Shown here piece after piece: positions 1 to 6,843 of a stretch of 64,000 bases of DNA (the first letter of the stretch is position 1; each line of letters begins with the position of its first letter). Source of the stretch: CAIMUS01 sp046347625. GTDB lineage: Bacteria; Pseudomonadota; Gammaproteobacteria; Competibacterales; Competibacteraceae. Where the stretch lies: NCBI GenBank assembly GCA_046347625.1, contig JAXMFU010000007.1, forward strand, positions 186,001 through 250,000. Reading direction: 5' to 3'. The translations under genes and the position numbers were made by a program. The notes under the pieces were generated by a model. The model ran no database searches. It saw only the letters and a program-made list of their open reading frames with translations, and was not told where the DNA came from.

Positions 1-59
1 GAACTACGAGCTGTAACCATGGAATGAAAAATCGGGTTCAGCCGTTGTCCATTAACAGC

Positions 60-422
60 TTAGCCCGCCGGGTCAATGATGCTGATGACTCGACTGATAA
101 TTTCCGTAGTGGTCGCCACATCCAATGTTTCTACATAGTGTGCGCTGCCAGCACGCTCTCTCGCCTCAATATCGAACGATCGTACCTGGTTGCAGACGGC
201 CACGCCGGTCGTATCATGGCCCGTAATCGGCACGGTCAGACCCGTATCCCGGGCGAATGTTCCAGCGCTGGTGATAGGAACCATCATAGCGACCCCCAGT
301 GCGTTGATCTCCTTTGGCGTGATAACCACGAAACAATGCCTGTTTTTCATTTCCCGACCGGCGACTGGATTGGGCTCGATCCAGTAGATGTCACCTTGTT
401 GCGGAATCCGCCGACGGCTCAT
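60..422 (-). CDS. PemK/MazF-family endoribonuclease toxin
   Basis: A 120-residue protein of the usual size for a PemK/MazF/ChpB toxin. Members of this family cleave mRNA and are held inactive by the upstream-encoded antitoxin. The N-terminal QQGDIYWIEPNPVAGREMKN and the following RHCFVVITP segment match the conserved first strands of the fold; the central GHDTTGVAVCNQVRSFD matches the region before the catalytic loop. The start codon overlaps the stop of the antitoxin gene by 4 bp, so the pair is translationally coupled. The family call is firm; the exact RNA target cannot be read. Confidence is high. Confidence 0.9.
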   Translation of the reverse strand: MSRRRIPQQGDIYWIEPNPVAGREMKNRHCFVVITPKEINALGVAMMVPITSAGTFARDTGLTVPITGHDTTGVAVCNQVRSFDIEARERAGSAHYVETLDVATTTEIISRVISIIDPAG

Positions 423-691
423 GCCAGCTCACGCCCAACCGGGTCACCCTCGCGCGCCCATGCGGTATCGGCATTTAGCGCAGCCATGTCTTCCGGCGTG
501 ATACCGCGCAATAGTTCGGCCAACGTGTAGCGCTTATGGGTTGCTTTGTGGACTGGGCGGGCAGTGAACATCCCATTGGCCACCTCCAGTTCCAAGATCG
601 CTCCGACCTCGACGTTCAACATCTTCAGCACGTCAGCGGGAATCGTCATAATGGCTGCACCTCCTTGCTTGCGAATGTTGACGGTAATCAT
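419..691 (-). CDS. MazE/AbrB-type antitoxin partner of the PemK-like toxin
   Basis: A 90-residue protein with an N-terminal swapped-hairpin AbrB/MazE DNA-binding domain (MITVNIRKQGGAAIMTIPAD, then VLKMLNVEVGAILELEV) and an acidic C-terminal tail that would wrap the toxin. The ATG at 691 has an AGGAG ribosome-binding site just upstream. A strong palindrome lies in its promoter region (718-737), as expected for autorepression by the antitoxin-toxin complex. The 5' half of this gene and its promoter are duplicated in broken form at 3838-4110. Confidence 0.88.
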   Translation of the reverse strand: MITVNIRKQGGAAIMTIPADVLKMLNVEVGAILELEVANGMFTARPVHKATHKRYTLAELLRGITPEDMAALNADTAWAREGDPVGRELA

Positions 692-717
692 GCGGTTACT
701 CCTGCATAAAATCTGAA

Positions 718-737
718 AGTGCTACTAATGTAGCACT
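718..737. promoter_or_regulatory. Palindromic operator upstream of the MazE-like antitoxin
   Basis: Perfect 8-bp arms AGTGCTAC / GTAGCACT are separated by TAAT, 27 bp upstream of the antitoxin start. A longer version with 11-bp arms is kept in the duplicated copy at 3951-3976, which supports function as the autoregulatory operator. The regulatory role is inferred from position and from the usual behaviour of MazE-type antitoxins. Confidence 0.6.
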
Positions 738-876
738 TGAGTAGTGCAATAACAACACTTGGTTCGTAGAAATGACCGGTCGTTGGAGATTTCCGACGGG
801 CTCAGAAACTGACCAGGTTCATCTCCGCTTCAGGCCGAATGAAAGGACTCGAACACGGGTTTATAAGTGGACGGGA

Positions 877-907
877 AAATGTGGGGCGTGCCCACCCTAC
901 CCGGCTG
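877..907. repeat. Extragenic repeat, GTGGGC(C)ATGCCCACCCTACCCGGC type
   Basis: A short GC-rich unit with the core GTGGGGCGTGCCCACCCTAC. The same unit recurs at 2651-2776, 3754-3838 and 5007-5138, always between genes. It contains a near-palindromic GTGGGC..GCCCAC core. It is probably a REP-like element of this genome. Confidence 0.6.
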
Positions 908-927
908 CCTGTTGACACACATCTCCT

Positions 928-1848
928 TCAGCGGACTCTGACTCCCAGCTTTTCATCCCAATGCAGAGGTTTATCCATTTTCGGCAGCGGGGAGTCGGGG
1001 ACCTGGCCGATGGCGACACCGTATTTCCATTCTGGTGGGCAGATAGCGATATAGCGGGCCAAACCACCAAGACCACCTTTGAACTTGGGATAGCCAATGA
1101 TCACCAAGGCGCCGACCTCCGGAACTTGGTCTAGGTTCGCGACACCCTCCGCTTGGGTGTAGCCATGTTGCAGCAGCCAAGCCTCACCTTCCAGGTTCGG
1201 TGTGGTGTCTGTATCCAGCGCTTCATGTCCATGAAACAGAATGCGTCGTTGCTCGTGCAGGAACTTTAGGGCGTCCAACTTTACGCCTGGAAACGGCGTG
1301 CGCGTGGCCAACTCAGGATTCGGCCAATCTTTCGACCAATCTGAGCGCACGAATACCACCGACCCCTCTGGAATCCGACCGTGTCGCTTCTCCCAGTTCA
1401 CAATATCATCCACGGTGAGGTGATAGCCGGGATCTTTAGCCACTTGGTCGACGATGGAAATGACGACCAGTGGCCGAACTGCAAAGGTAGGTGGAAGTTC
1501 ATCGATAGCTGGATAGTCCGGATTCCAGTGCGCTGGGGGATCCAGTTGTGTACCCAGTTGATCGGTGGCCAGCGTGTACCGGGTCGCCTCAAAACTATCT
1601 TCTTTATAGGTATAAGGTTTACTAGTCTTGGGGTCAGCCGCCGGGCCGAAGGTTGACGGTCCAAACCCTGGCCAGACAGGCATGGTGGGGGTAATCGAAT
1701 GTGTCAGATCGACGTACTTGGCCTTTTTGAGGGTTTGCGTGTAGATCTGCCAGAGGGGAGGTTCAGCGTCGGATGGGGCTGCGGCCTCTGACAGGGACGC
1801 CAGCACGCCTACCGCAAGGGCAGTAAGCCATAGTTGTGAAAGCTTCAT
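928..1848 (-). CDS. Exported cyclase-family (KynB-like fold) hydrolase
   Basis: The start is taken at 1848, where GGAGG precedes the ATG; this gives a 306-residue protein beginning with a clear signal peptide (MKLSQLWLTALAVGVLASLS..AAA), so it is likely periplasmic. The body matches the cyclase/kynurenine-formamidase-like family: VDLTHSITPTMPVWPG near the start, then QLGTQLDPPAHW, which corresponds to the family motif HxGTHxDxPxH. Two metal-binding histidines of the classical motif are glutamine here, so the usual metal centre may be altered or the subgroup is distinct. It stands alone between two toxin-antitoxin modules. Substrate unknown. Confidence 0.75.
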   Translation of the reverse strand: MKLSQLWLTALAVGVLASLSEAAAPSDAEPPLWQIYTQTLKKAKYVDLTHSITPTMPVWPGFGPSTFGPAADPKTSKPYTYKEDSFEATRYTLATDQLGTQLDPPAHWNPDYPAIDELPPTFAVRPLVVISIVDQVAKDPGYHLTVDDIVNWEKRHGRIPEGSVVFVRSDWSKDWPNPELATRTPFPGVKLDALKFLHEQRRILFHGHEALDTDTTPNLEGEAWLLQHGYTQAEGVANLDQVPEVGALVIIGYPKFKGGLGGLARYIAICPPEWKYGVAIGQVPDSPLPKMDKPLHWDEKLGVRVR

Positions 1849-1938
1849 TCGTTTTTCCTCCAGGTGATTGAGGGTGCCGTTAACCATAAGCCAAAATCAA
1901 TCATTTGGCTAGCTTACTGTCATAGGCCATAATGCGTA

Positions 1939-1948
1939 CACAATTGTG
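1939..1948. promoter_or_regulatory. Palindrome in the promoter region of the Phd/PIN module
   Basis: CACAATTGTG is a perfect 10-bp palindrome 21 bp upstream of the antitoxin start. Position and symmetry fit an antitoxin operator, but no second half-site was identified. Confidence 0.35.
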
Positions 1949-1969
1949 CTTACAAGCTAGGAGACTATC

Positions 1970-2233
1970 ATGACTCAACGCGTAGGAGTGCGTGAGCTAC
2001 GCGAAAAGCTCTCATCATTTCTCGAATCAAGCGAATCCATCGAGGTGACGCGACATGGCGAAACTATCGGTTTCTTCATCCCCATCCCCAGGCGGCCAGG
2101 ACAAGCAGAACGGGAGGCACTTTTGGAGGCTGGAAAGCGCATGGATGAGGAACTGATCCGGTTGGGCCTCAAAGAGGATGAACTGCTCGAGGAGTTCAAG
2201 CAATGGCGGCAGCAGAGGGATCATGCAACATAG
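1970..2233 (+). CDS. Phd/YefM-family antitoxin
   Basis: An 87-residue protein with the conserved N-terminal Phd/YefM fold (VGVRELREKLSSFLESSESI, then EVTRHGETIGFFIPI). This family binds its own promoter as a dimer, and its charged C-terminus (KEDELLEEFKQWRQQRD here) neutralises the toxin. An RBS (GGAG) lies just before the ATG. The toxin start overlaps its last codons by 11 bp. Confidence is high for the family and for pairing with the downstream PIN protein. Confidence 0.88.
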   Translation: MTQRVGVRELREKLSSFLESSESIEVTRHGETIGFFIPIPRRPGQAEREALLEAGKRMDEELIRLGLKEDELLEEFKQWRQQRDHAT

Positions 2234-2651
2234 ACGTCTGGTTATCGATGCCAATATCCTCATTCGTGCCGTTCTTGGTATTCGCGTACGAGAACTTATT
2301 GAGCGTTACTGTGACGCGGTGGCTTTCTACATTGCGGAGACGAATGCCGAAGAAGCCGAGTTTTACCTTGCTACCATGCTGATGCCCAAACATGGATTGA
2401 GCGAGGACGTGTGGCGCCCGACGTACAACGGCGTCATGAACGTGGTGCAAGTCATTCCAGATGACGTATTGATAGAGGTAGAGTCCAAAGCCAAAGCACG
2501 CATCGCTTCGCGTGACGTACGGGATTGGCCTGCCGTAGCTGCGGCCCTCTTGCTCGACTGCCCAGTTTGGACCGAGGATAAAGATTTCCTGGAAGCAGGT
2601 ATTGCTACTTGGACCACCGCCACTGTCGAACTCTATCTGGGGGAACCCTAA
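2223..2651 (+). CDS. PIN-domain ribonuclease toxin (VapC-like)
   Basis: The ATG at 2223 is preferred over an upstream in-frame ATG because the protein then opens with the PIN hallmark MQHRRLVIDANILIRAVLG (first catalytic Asp in VIDAN). Later acidic residues fit the Mg-binding set: NAEEAEFY near residue 44 and SRDVRDWPAVAAALLLDCPVW..EDKDF near residues 100-125. The length of 142 residues is normal for PIN toxins, which cut structured RNAs. It forms an operon with the Phd-type antitoxin, overlapping it by 11 bp. Confidence 0.85.
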   Translation: MQHRRLVIDANILIRAVLGIRVRELIERYCDAVAFYIAETNAEEAEFYLATMLMPKHGLSEDVWRPTYNGVMNVVQVIPDDVLIEVESKAKARIASRDVRDWPAVAAALLLDCPVWTEDKDFLEAGIATWTTATVELYLGEP

Positions 2652-2776
2652 GTCTTGTAGGGTAGGCACGACCCATCATTGTAACCAGGGTTCAAAGTCT
2701 TGTAGAGTGGGCATGGCCCACCATTCTAACCGGTGTTCAAAGGAAAACGTGGGCCATGCCTACCCTACCCGGCTGC
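2651..2776. repeat. Cluster of three GTGGGC-type extragenic repeat units
   Basis: Three degenerate units lie head to tail or inverted between convergent genes: AGTCTTGTAGGGTAGGCACG, AGTCTTGTAGAGTGGGCATG and the inverted GTGGGCCATGCCTACCCTAC. Linkers GGTTCAAAG recur between units. The same arrangement occurs at 5007-5138. Confidence 0.6.
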
Positions 2777-2781
2777 TTGTT

Positions 2782-3294
2782 CTACCCCTTATACGAATTC
2801 GCTCCTTTCTTGACGGTTTCGAGCGGCAGATAAAGCGACAGGGGACGGCCAGCGAAGGGCGCAAAGCCCTGGAGCTGGTAAAACGCCGCCGCCTTTTCAT
2901 CCTTCGCCTCGACAATGAGGGCAAGGGCCTTCATATCGCTCCGCAAAACGCGGAGGGCGGCATCGGCAAGAAGCGCGCTGCCGAGGCCCCGGCCTTGGTA
3001 ACGCTGATCGACCGCAAGCCGACCGATCAGCGCGGCGGGGAAGAGTGGATAGCGCGGGAGACGCTTGGTCAAGTTCGGCGGCAGTTCGTTGGCGGCGACA
3101 CTTGAAGCCGCGAGCGTGTAATAACCCGCCAGGGTTCCCGTTGCCGCCTCCACAAGGACGAAACAGCCTGCCACCAGCCGCTTGACATCCTGTGAGGCTT
3201 GTTCGCGCAGGTAGCGATCAAGCGTAGCCGTGCCGCAGGAGAAGGCCGACCGATCCTGAGCACCGAGTGGCTCAATAACGAAGCCACCCCTCAC
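2782..3294 (-). CDS. GNAT acetyltransferase toxin (TacT-like)
   Basis: A 170-residue GCN5-related N-acetyltransferase. LIGRLAVDQRYQGRGLGSAL is the acetyl-CoA-binding motif A (R/Q-x-x-G-x-G/A). The N-terminal CGTATLDRYLREQASQDVKR matches TacT/AtaT-type toxins, which acetylate aminoacyl-tRNAs. Translation starts at a GTG whose TG is shared with the TGA stop of the upstream DUF1778 gene (a GTGA overlap), which is typical of these modules. The operon partner supports the toxin call over a housekeeping acetyltransferase. Confidence 0.88.
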   Translation of the reverse strand: MRGGFVIEPLGAQDRSAFSCGTATLDRYLREQASQDVKRLVAGCFVLVEAATGTLAGYYTLAASSVAANELPPNLTKRLPRYPLFPAALIGRLAVDQRYQGRGLGSALLADAALRVLRSDMKALALIVEAKDEKAAAFYQLQGFAPFAGRPLSLYLPLETVKKGANSYKG

Positions 3295-3578
3295 GATGAC
3301 CTGTCAATTAACACGCGATGACGGCGGAAGGTGCGCTGGAGAGCCGGTGTCGGTTCCGGGGGGTTGAGGAGGCTTTCGGCAAAAGCCCGCTGATCCTCAA
3401 GGGAGAGCCGGATGATCTGCGCTTGCTCAACACAACGCTCCGCTGCCTTCTGCACAGCGTCAACGACGAAATCAGTTACGGAACGCCCTTCGAGTTCTGC
3501 CGCCCGTTTGAGAAGGGCTTGCAGATCCGGCGTGATGCGAGCTTCGAGGCGCGCGGTCTTGATCATGAGTTCAGGCAT
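3291..3578 (-). CDS. DUF1778 ribbon-helix-helix antitoxin (TacA-like)
   Basis: The start at 3578 (MPELMIKTARLEARITPDLQ) is chosen over a longer frame because it gives the usual ribbon-helix-helix N-terminus. The protein is 95 residues: an RHH DNA-binding domain (LEARITPDLQALLKRAAELE) followed by a C-terminal tail (LSLEDQRAFAESLLNPPEP) of the kind that blocks the GNAT toxin active site. It lies directly upstream of and overlaps the GNAT gene. A well-formed promoter with an internal palindrome precedes it (3600-3629). Confidence 0.88.
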   Translation of the reverse strand: MPELMIKTARLEARITPDLQALLKRAAELEGRSVTDFVVDAVQKAAERCVEQAQIIRLSLEDQRAFAESLLNPPEPTPALQRTFRRHRVLIDRSS

Positions 3579-3599
3579 CTTGAAATCCTTAACAACAAT

Positions 3600-3629
3600 A
3601 TTGTACGGCATTAAGCCGCACAGTGTCAA
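3600..3629 (-). promoter_or_regulatory. Promoter of the TacA/TacT-like module with operator in the spacer
   Basis: On the minus strand, TTGACA (3629-3624) and TACAAT (3605-3600) are separated by 18 bp. This is close to a consensus sigma-70 promoter, 22 bp upstream of the antitoxin ATG. The palindrome CGGC-ATTAA-GCCG (3606-3618) fills the spacer, exactly where a bound RHH antitoxin would block RNA polymerase. The promoter elements are seen; repression is inferred. Confidence 0.65.
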
Positions 3630-3753
3630 GATGAAGTGCTAATTCTTCCTGACGGACATGCTGGCGCAACCTACCCAGAAAAAAGCAACGGTAATCAACA
3701 GAGTGATGGCCGTGGGTGCTAACTGTATGGTGGGCGCGCCACCCGCCAAGGCC

Positions 3754-3838
3754 AGTCTTGTAGGATGGGCACGGCCCCATACGCGCCAGGTTAAGCGTTT
3801 TAGGTAGGATGGGCAAAGCGGAGCGTGCCCATCCTACT
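3754..3838. repeat. GTGGGC-type extragenic repeats
   Basis: Two units in inverted arrangement: CAGTCTTGTAGGATGGGCAC and GGTAGGATGGGCAAAGCG..GCGTGCCCATCCTAC. The second forms a hairpin with GTAGGATGGGC / GCCCATCCTAC arms. It abuts the broken mazE copy, so the break may be linked to repeat insertion. Confidence 0.55.
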
Positions 3839-3927
3839 ATTACTTCGACGTTCAGCATCTTCAGCACGTTAGCGGGAATCGTCATGATGGCCGCGCCTCC
3901 TTGCTTGCGAATATTGACCATAATCAT
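3838..3927 (-). pseudogene. Truncated duplicate of the MazE-like antitoxin
   Basis: The first ~29 codons (MIMVNIRKQGGAAIMTIPAN..LKMLNVEV) are almost identical to the intact antitoxin at 419-691. After that the reading frame runs into an extragenic repeat and loses all similarity. The promoter and operator upstream (to about 4110) are also duplicated, so this is a segmental copy of roughly 270 bp whose 3' part and toxin gene have been lost. Confidence 0.75.
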
Positions 3928-3950
3928 GCGCTTAATCCTGCATAAAACCT

Positions 3951-3976
3951 GAGAGTGCTACTAATGTAGCACTCTC
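3951..3976. promoter_or_regulatory. Duplicated MazE-type operator, 11-bp arms
   Basis: GAGAGTGCTAC-TAAT-GTAGCACTCTC is a perfect inverted repeat. It is the same site as 718-737, extended by 3 bp on each side. It lies in front of the truncated antitoxin copy and could still titrate or bind the intact antitoxin. Confidence 0.55.
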
Positions 3977-4095
3977 AGGTAGTGCAATGGCGACAGTCGG
4001 TTCGATGAGACGACCGGTCGTTGGAGATTTCCGACTGGCTCAGAAACTGACCGGGTTCATCTCTGCTTTAGGCCAAATGAAAGGAACTCGAATAC

Positions 4096-4133
4096 GAGTT
4101 TATAAACTGCTAAGCTGATAAGCGCATAAACTC
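4096..4133. promoter_or_regulatory. Inverted repeat upstream of second antitoxin/PIN module
   Basis: GAGTTTAT (4096-4103) and ATAAACTC (4126-4133) form 8-bp arms around a 22-nt spacer, ending 22 bp before the antitoxin ATG. It is a possible operator or leader hairpin. Confidence 0.35.
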
Positions 4134-4155
4134 TTATCTATTACAGAGGTGCTCC

Positions 4156-4440
4156 ATGTCCGGTGACGACACCACGCGCTGGACGGTCACGGTGTCCAAG
4201 GACACTGACATTGCCGTGCGCAGTCTATTGGCCCAACGCGGCCTGAAAAAAGGCGACCTGTCCAGGTTCATCGAGGACGCTGTTAAATGGCGCGTTTTCG
4301 ATCAGACCACAACTGAGGTGCGGGAAGCATTCGTCGATCTCACGCCTGAATCCCTGCAAGACCTCATAGACGAGGCTACTGATTCTGTTCGCAAGGACAT
4401 ACGGAACACACTTGTCCGTGCGGCCAAGAAAGAATCCTGA
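4156..4440 (+). CDS. Antitoxin of a PIN-family module (RHH-like)
   Basis: A 94-residue protein whose N-terminal half (TRWTVTVSKDTDIAVRSLLA..GLKKGDLSRFIEDAV) has the strand-helix-helix pattern of ribbon-helix-helix repressors. Its C-terminal half is acidic and helical. The stop is followed after 3 nt by the GTG start of a COG1569-type PIN toxin, the usual gene order. An AGAGGTG ribosome-binding site precedes the ATG. The specific subfamily is not certain. Confidence 0.72.
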   Translation: MSGDDTTRWTVTVSKDTDIAVRSLLAQRGLKKGDLSRFIEDAVKWRVFDQTTTEVREAFVDLTPESLQDLIDEATDSVRKDIRNTLVRAAKKES

Positions 4441-4443
4441 TCC

Positions 4444-4863
4444 GTGCGGGTTGTTCTGGATACCAACGTTCTTGTCAGCGCTTTGCTGATGGAATCTTCG
4501 CTGCCTACCCAGCTCATCACGCATTGGCGGAAGGGCCGTTTTACCCTGCTGACAGCGGCCCCTCAACTTGAAGAACTGATGCGGGTGACGCGTTATTCCA
4601 AAATCCGCGCCCGTCTCAAACCGGCGCTGGCCGGTCGGCTCATCAACACTTTGCGCAAAGTGGCCATCTTGGTGGAGGCACTGCCGCCGGTCGATGTTTC
4701 TCCCGATCCTTACGACAACTATTTGCTGTCTATCGCGTCGGGTGGCACGGCGGATTATCTTATTACCGGAGACAAGACCGATCTTCTCGCTCTCGGACAT
4801 TACGCTGGAACTAAAATTGTTTCCGTGCGCGAGTTCGTTACCTTAACCCGACTGCCGCCATAG
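4444..4863 (+). CDS. PIN-family toxin component (COG1569 type)
   Basis: A 139-residue PIN-domain protein starting at GTG (VVLDTNVLVSALL carries the first catalytic Asp and the conserved Thr-Asn). ELMRVTRYSKIRARL supplies the mid-domain segment, and PDPYDNYLLSIASGGTADYLITGDK gives the later acidic residues. The D-x-Y-D-N..A..G..DYL..GDK pattern is characteristic of the 'putative toxin, PIN family' group. It is encoded 3 bp downstream of its antitoxin. Confidence 0.85.
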   Translation: MRVVLDTNVLVSALLMESSLPTQLITHWRKGRFTLLTAAPQLEELMRVTRYSKIRARLKPALAGRLINTLRKVAILVEALPPVDVSPDPYDNYLLSIASGGTADYLITGDKTDLLALGHYAGTKIVSVREFVTLTRLPP

Positions 4864-4923
4864 CCAAGACCGGGGATGAAAGGACGGACGGCGCCCCGGC
4901 GCCGCTGAGGGATCTGAGAAAGT

Positions 4924-4945
4924 GCGTAGGACGCACCCTACGGTG
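4924..4945. repeat. Hairpin GTGCGTAGGACGCACCCTAC
   Basis: Contains the self-complementary GTGCGTAGGACGCAC and the adjoining CCTACGG. Related units occur at 16857-16872 and, as a long 16-bp-arm stem, at 42521-42595. It may act as a transcription terminator after the PIN gene, but there is no T-tract. Confidence 0.4.
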
Positions 4946-5006
4946 TTCTCGGTTATCTTTAGCGCAGGAACAAATTTCGTATAGGCTCTAAGTCTTGGAG
5001 TCTTGG

Positions 5007-5138
5007 AGTCTTGTAGGGTGGGCATGGCCCACCATGCTAACCGGGGTTCAAAGGGAAACGTGGGCCATGCCCACTTTACCCGGCTGTTCCAGTCGAGGTG
5101 GACGGGAAAATGTGGGCCATGCCCACCCTACCCGGCTT
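5007..5138. repeat. Cluster of GTGGGC-type extragenic repeats
   Basis: Three units: GTCTTGTAGGGTGGGCATGG, the inverted GTGGGCCATGCCCACTTTAC and GTGGGCCATGCCCACCCTAC. The two inverted units carry the flank GACGGGAAAA or AAAGGGAAAC. Together with 2651-2776 this is the densest occurrence of the family in the window. Confidence 0.6.
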
Positions 5139-5147
5139 AGTGGTCTG

Positions 5148-5390
5148 TTAGACATGGAAATACAGCTTATTCTCAATATCAGAGCGCGCTATATCAAACA
5201 GATGCTCAATAAATTCGGTTTTATACTGTGTGAAATAATCATGGTTAGCCTCGAAGCTAATACTGTAGGATGGACTAACTTGCTCAGTACCCAGGAAAGC
5301 GATCACTGTGTATGAGTCGGTATTGCTGAATAATTTTAATAGGAACTGTTTATGGTCATATGTAAATGGTTTTTTTTCGATGATCTGCAT
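5148..5390 (-). CDS. Hypothetical 80-residue protein
   Basis: The frame from the ATG at 5390 (GGAGAA upstream) reads MQIIEKKPFTYDHKQFLLKL and ends in IARSDIENKLYFHV. The composition is plausible for a small soluble alpha/beta protein and no repeats are translated. No family recognised. It stands alone, next to a stretch with no convincing gene, so it could also be a decayed remnant. Confidence 0.35.
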   Translation of the reverse strand: MQIIEKKPFTYDHKQFLLKLFSNTDSYTVIAFLGTEQVSPSYSISFEANHDYFTQYKTEFIEHLFDIARSDIENKLYFHV

Positions 5391-5879
5391 GAGATTCTCC
5401 AATATGCGACAATGCGCTGATTGATTAACCAACTTTGCACAAGGCAACTTTGGATAGCAGGTAACTTACCCAGCTGCTTACTCCCAACCCATGGATTGTT
5501 TCCAGTACTGATGTAAACATAAGCTTTCTCTTTAGTTGCATGCTTCTACCCCCCTGTACGGATTTGTCCGCCGTACTCGGCATTGCTAACGTAAACACAA
5601 AGTACTTCATCATAACCAATACAAGAAGGGCTAAGAGCAAAGCTGCTGTCGTAGGAGTTGCACCTACGCTGCTTCCCGCTAGCTAAAATTGCCTATGTGA
5701 CTCCTTATTTAGGTCTAATAGGCGGCTGATACCACCGCGATAGTATAGACGGAATGTCCCATTCTGTCTAATCTTCCCTTGCACTCTTATCGATTTCCCA
5801 AGCGTTAAGCCAACCCAAAGCACCTTGATAGTAAACAAAACAATGAGCGACGTGGAGAGCACAGCAGTAATAAACCGCC
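5391..5879. other. Stretch without a supported gene
   Basis: Short frames on the minus strand (for example 5425-5640) lack family similarity, good start sites or codon bias typical of the neighbours. Nothing else was recognised; it is probably decayed DNA. Confidence 0.4.
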
Positions 5880-6296
5880 TCAGGACAATTGCATCACTCC
5901 CTGCTGACTCAAATACATCCCCAAACCGTGATCCAATCCTTTGATATGATCGAGCAGCCACTCCCGCAGCGCGCTGCTGGCTTGCAGGGTCATTGTCATA
6001 TCCCCGGCGCGGTAGTGTTCCTGCAAATTCTGCACTTGTTCGATCAGCCGATCGTGCTCCTGAGTATGGGACTCGTAAAAAGGATAGGCATACAATCGCA
6101 TCAATAATTGCTCGGACATGAAATGTGCATTGGTATAGGCAATCAACTGATCCAAGATTTCATCGACCACCGCCCCCTTCTGCCCCTGTTCTACGGCCTG
6201 CCGCAGCGCATTGATCAATTCGACTTGCACTTCATGTTCGCTATTCAGTGCTGCGGAGTCAACGCTATAGTCATCTGTTGTTGACGATACGGTCAT
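5880..6296 (-). CDS. Bacteriohemerythrin-like protein at the end of the hydrogenase operon
   Basis: A 138-residue four-helix hemerythrin domain. The di-iron ligand set is visible in order: NSEHEVQVELI (His), YTNAHFMSEQLLM (HxxxE), SHTQEHDRLIEQV (HxxxH) and LLDHIKGLDHGL (HxxxxD). Bacteriohemerythrins bind O2 reversibly. Its start overlaps the stop of the hydrogenase maturation protease by 4 bp, so it is co-translated with the hyb operon. This suggests a job in scavenging or sensing O2 near the enzyme (inference). Confidence 0.85.
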   Translation of the reverse strand: MTVSSTTDDYSVDSAALNSEHEVQVELINALRQAVEQGQKGAVVDEILDQLIAYTNAHFMSEQLLMRLYAYPFYESHTQEHDRLIEQVQNLQEHYRAGDMTMTLQASSALREWLLDHIKGLDHGLGMYLSQQGVMQLS

Positions 6297-6823
6297 CGGT
6301 ACTCCTCCGCCGGGGATTCGAGCCGGTTCGGTACGGATGTTTCAGAGGACAGGGGTAACAGTTGCACCCCGATGGCGGTCAGTTCTGCTATTACCCCATT
6401 GACTAATAGTTCCAGCTTTTGTTCTATCGTCGGGGTCAGTTCCAAAGACAATTCCATCTTCTCCGGCACGATTCCGATAAGCACCAGATGGCGCGGCTTT
6501 TTGTCGGCCAGCACCAGGGCGGCGAGCACTTCGGAAAGCCCCAACTGATGCGGCGAAATCCGCTGCTGTAAAAATACCGGTACCGCCTCATCTTCCAGTC
6601 GAACCACCGTACCCGGCGGCTCACCGGTATGGACCGCATCGATAATGATTACATGGTCCTTGTTCATCAGGTCTTCCAGCAGGCTCATACCCGCCGTTCC
6701 CCCATCCAGCAGTTCCACCTCGGCAGGTATTTGGTACCGGTGTCGCAACGCCTGTACCACATGCACCCCTATTCCCTCATCCTGAAGCAGAATGTTGCCG
6801 ATCCCCAGTACCAATACCTGCAT
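6293..6823 (-). CDS. hybD: [NiFe]-hydrogenase maturation protease (HybD/HyaD family)
   Basis: A 176-residue endopeptidase that removes the C-terminal tail of the large subunit once the NiFe centre is in place. The family motif MQVLVLGIGNILLQDEGIGV is followed by ELLDGGTAG and VIIIDAVHTGEPPGTV, which carry the acidic and His nickel ligands. It lies directly downstream of its substrate gene hybC (20-bp gap) and overlaps the hemerythrin gene by 4 bp. The C-terminus is slightly longer than the E. coli enzyme's. Confidence 0.92.
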   Translation of the reverse strand: MQVLVLGIGNILLQDEGIGVHVVQALRHRYQIPAEVELLDGGTAGMSLLEDLMNKDHVIIIDAVHTGEPPGTVVRLEDEAVPVFLQQRISPHQLGLSEVLAALVLADKKPRHLVLIGIVPEKMELSLELTPTIEQKLELLVNGVIAELTAIGVQLLPLSSETSVPNRLESPAEEYR

Positions 6824-6843
6824 ACTCTACCCTCCCCTCGTGA

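Noticed and set aside
5425..5640. Possible 71-residue hydrophobic protein
   Set aside because: No family match, weak start, no neighbour support; left as unassigned DNA.
5683..5961. 92-codon minus-strand frame
   Set aside because: Overlaps the start region opposite to the hemerythrin's C-terminus in another frame and lacks family features.
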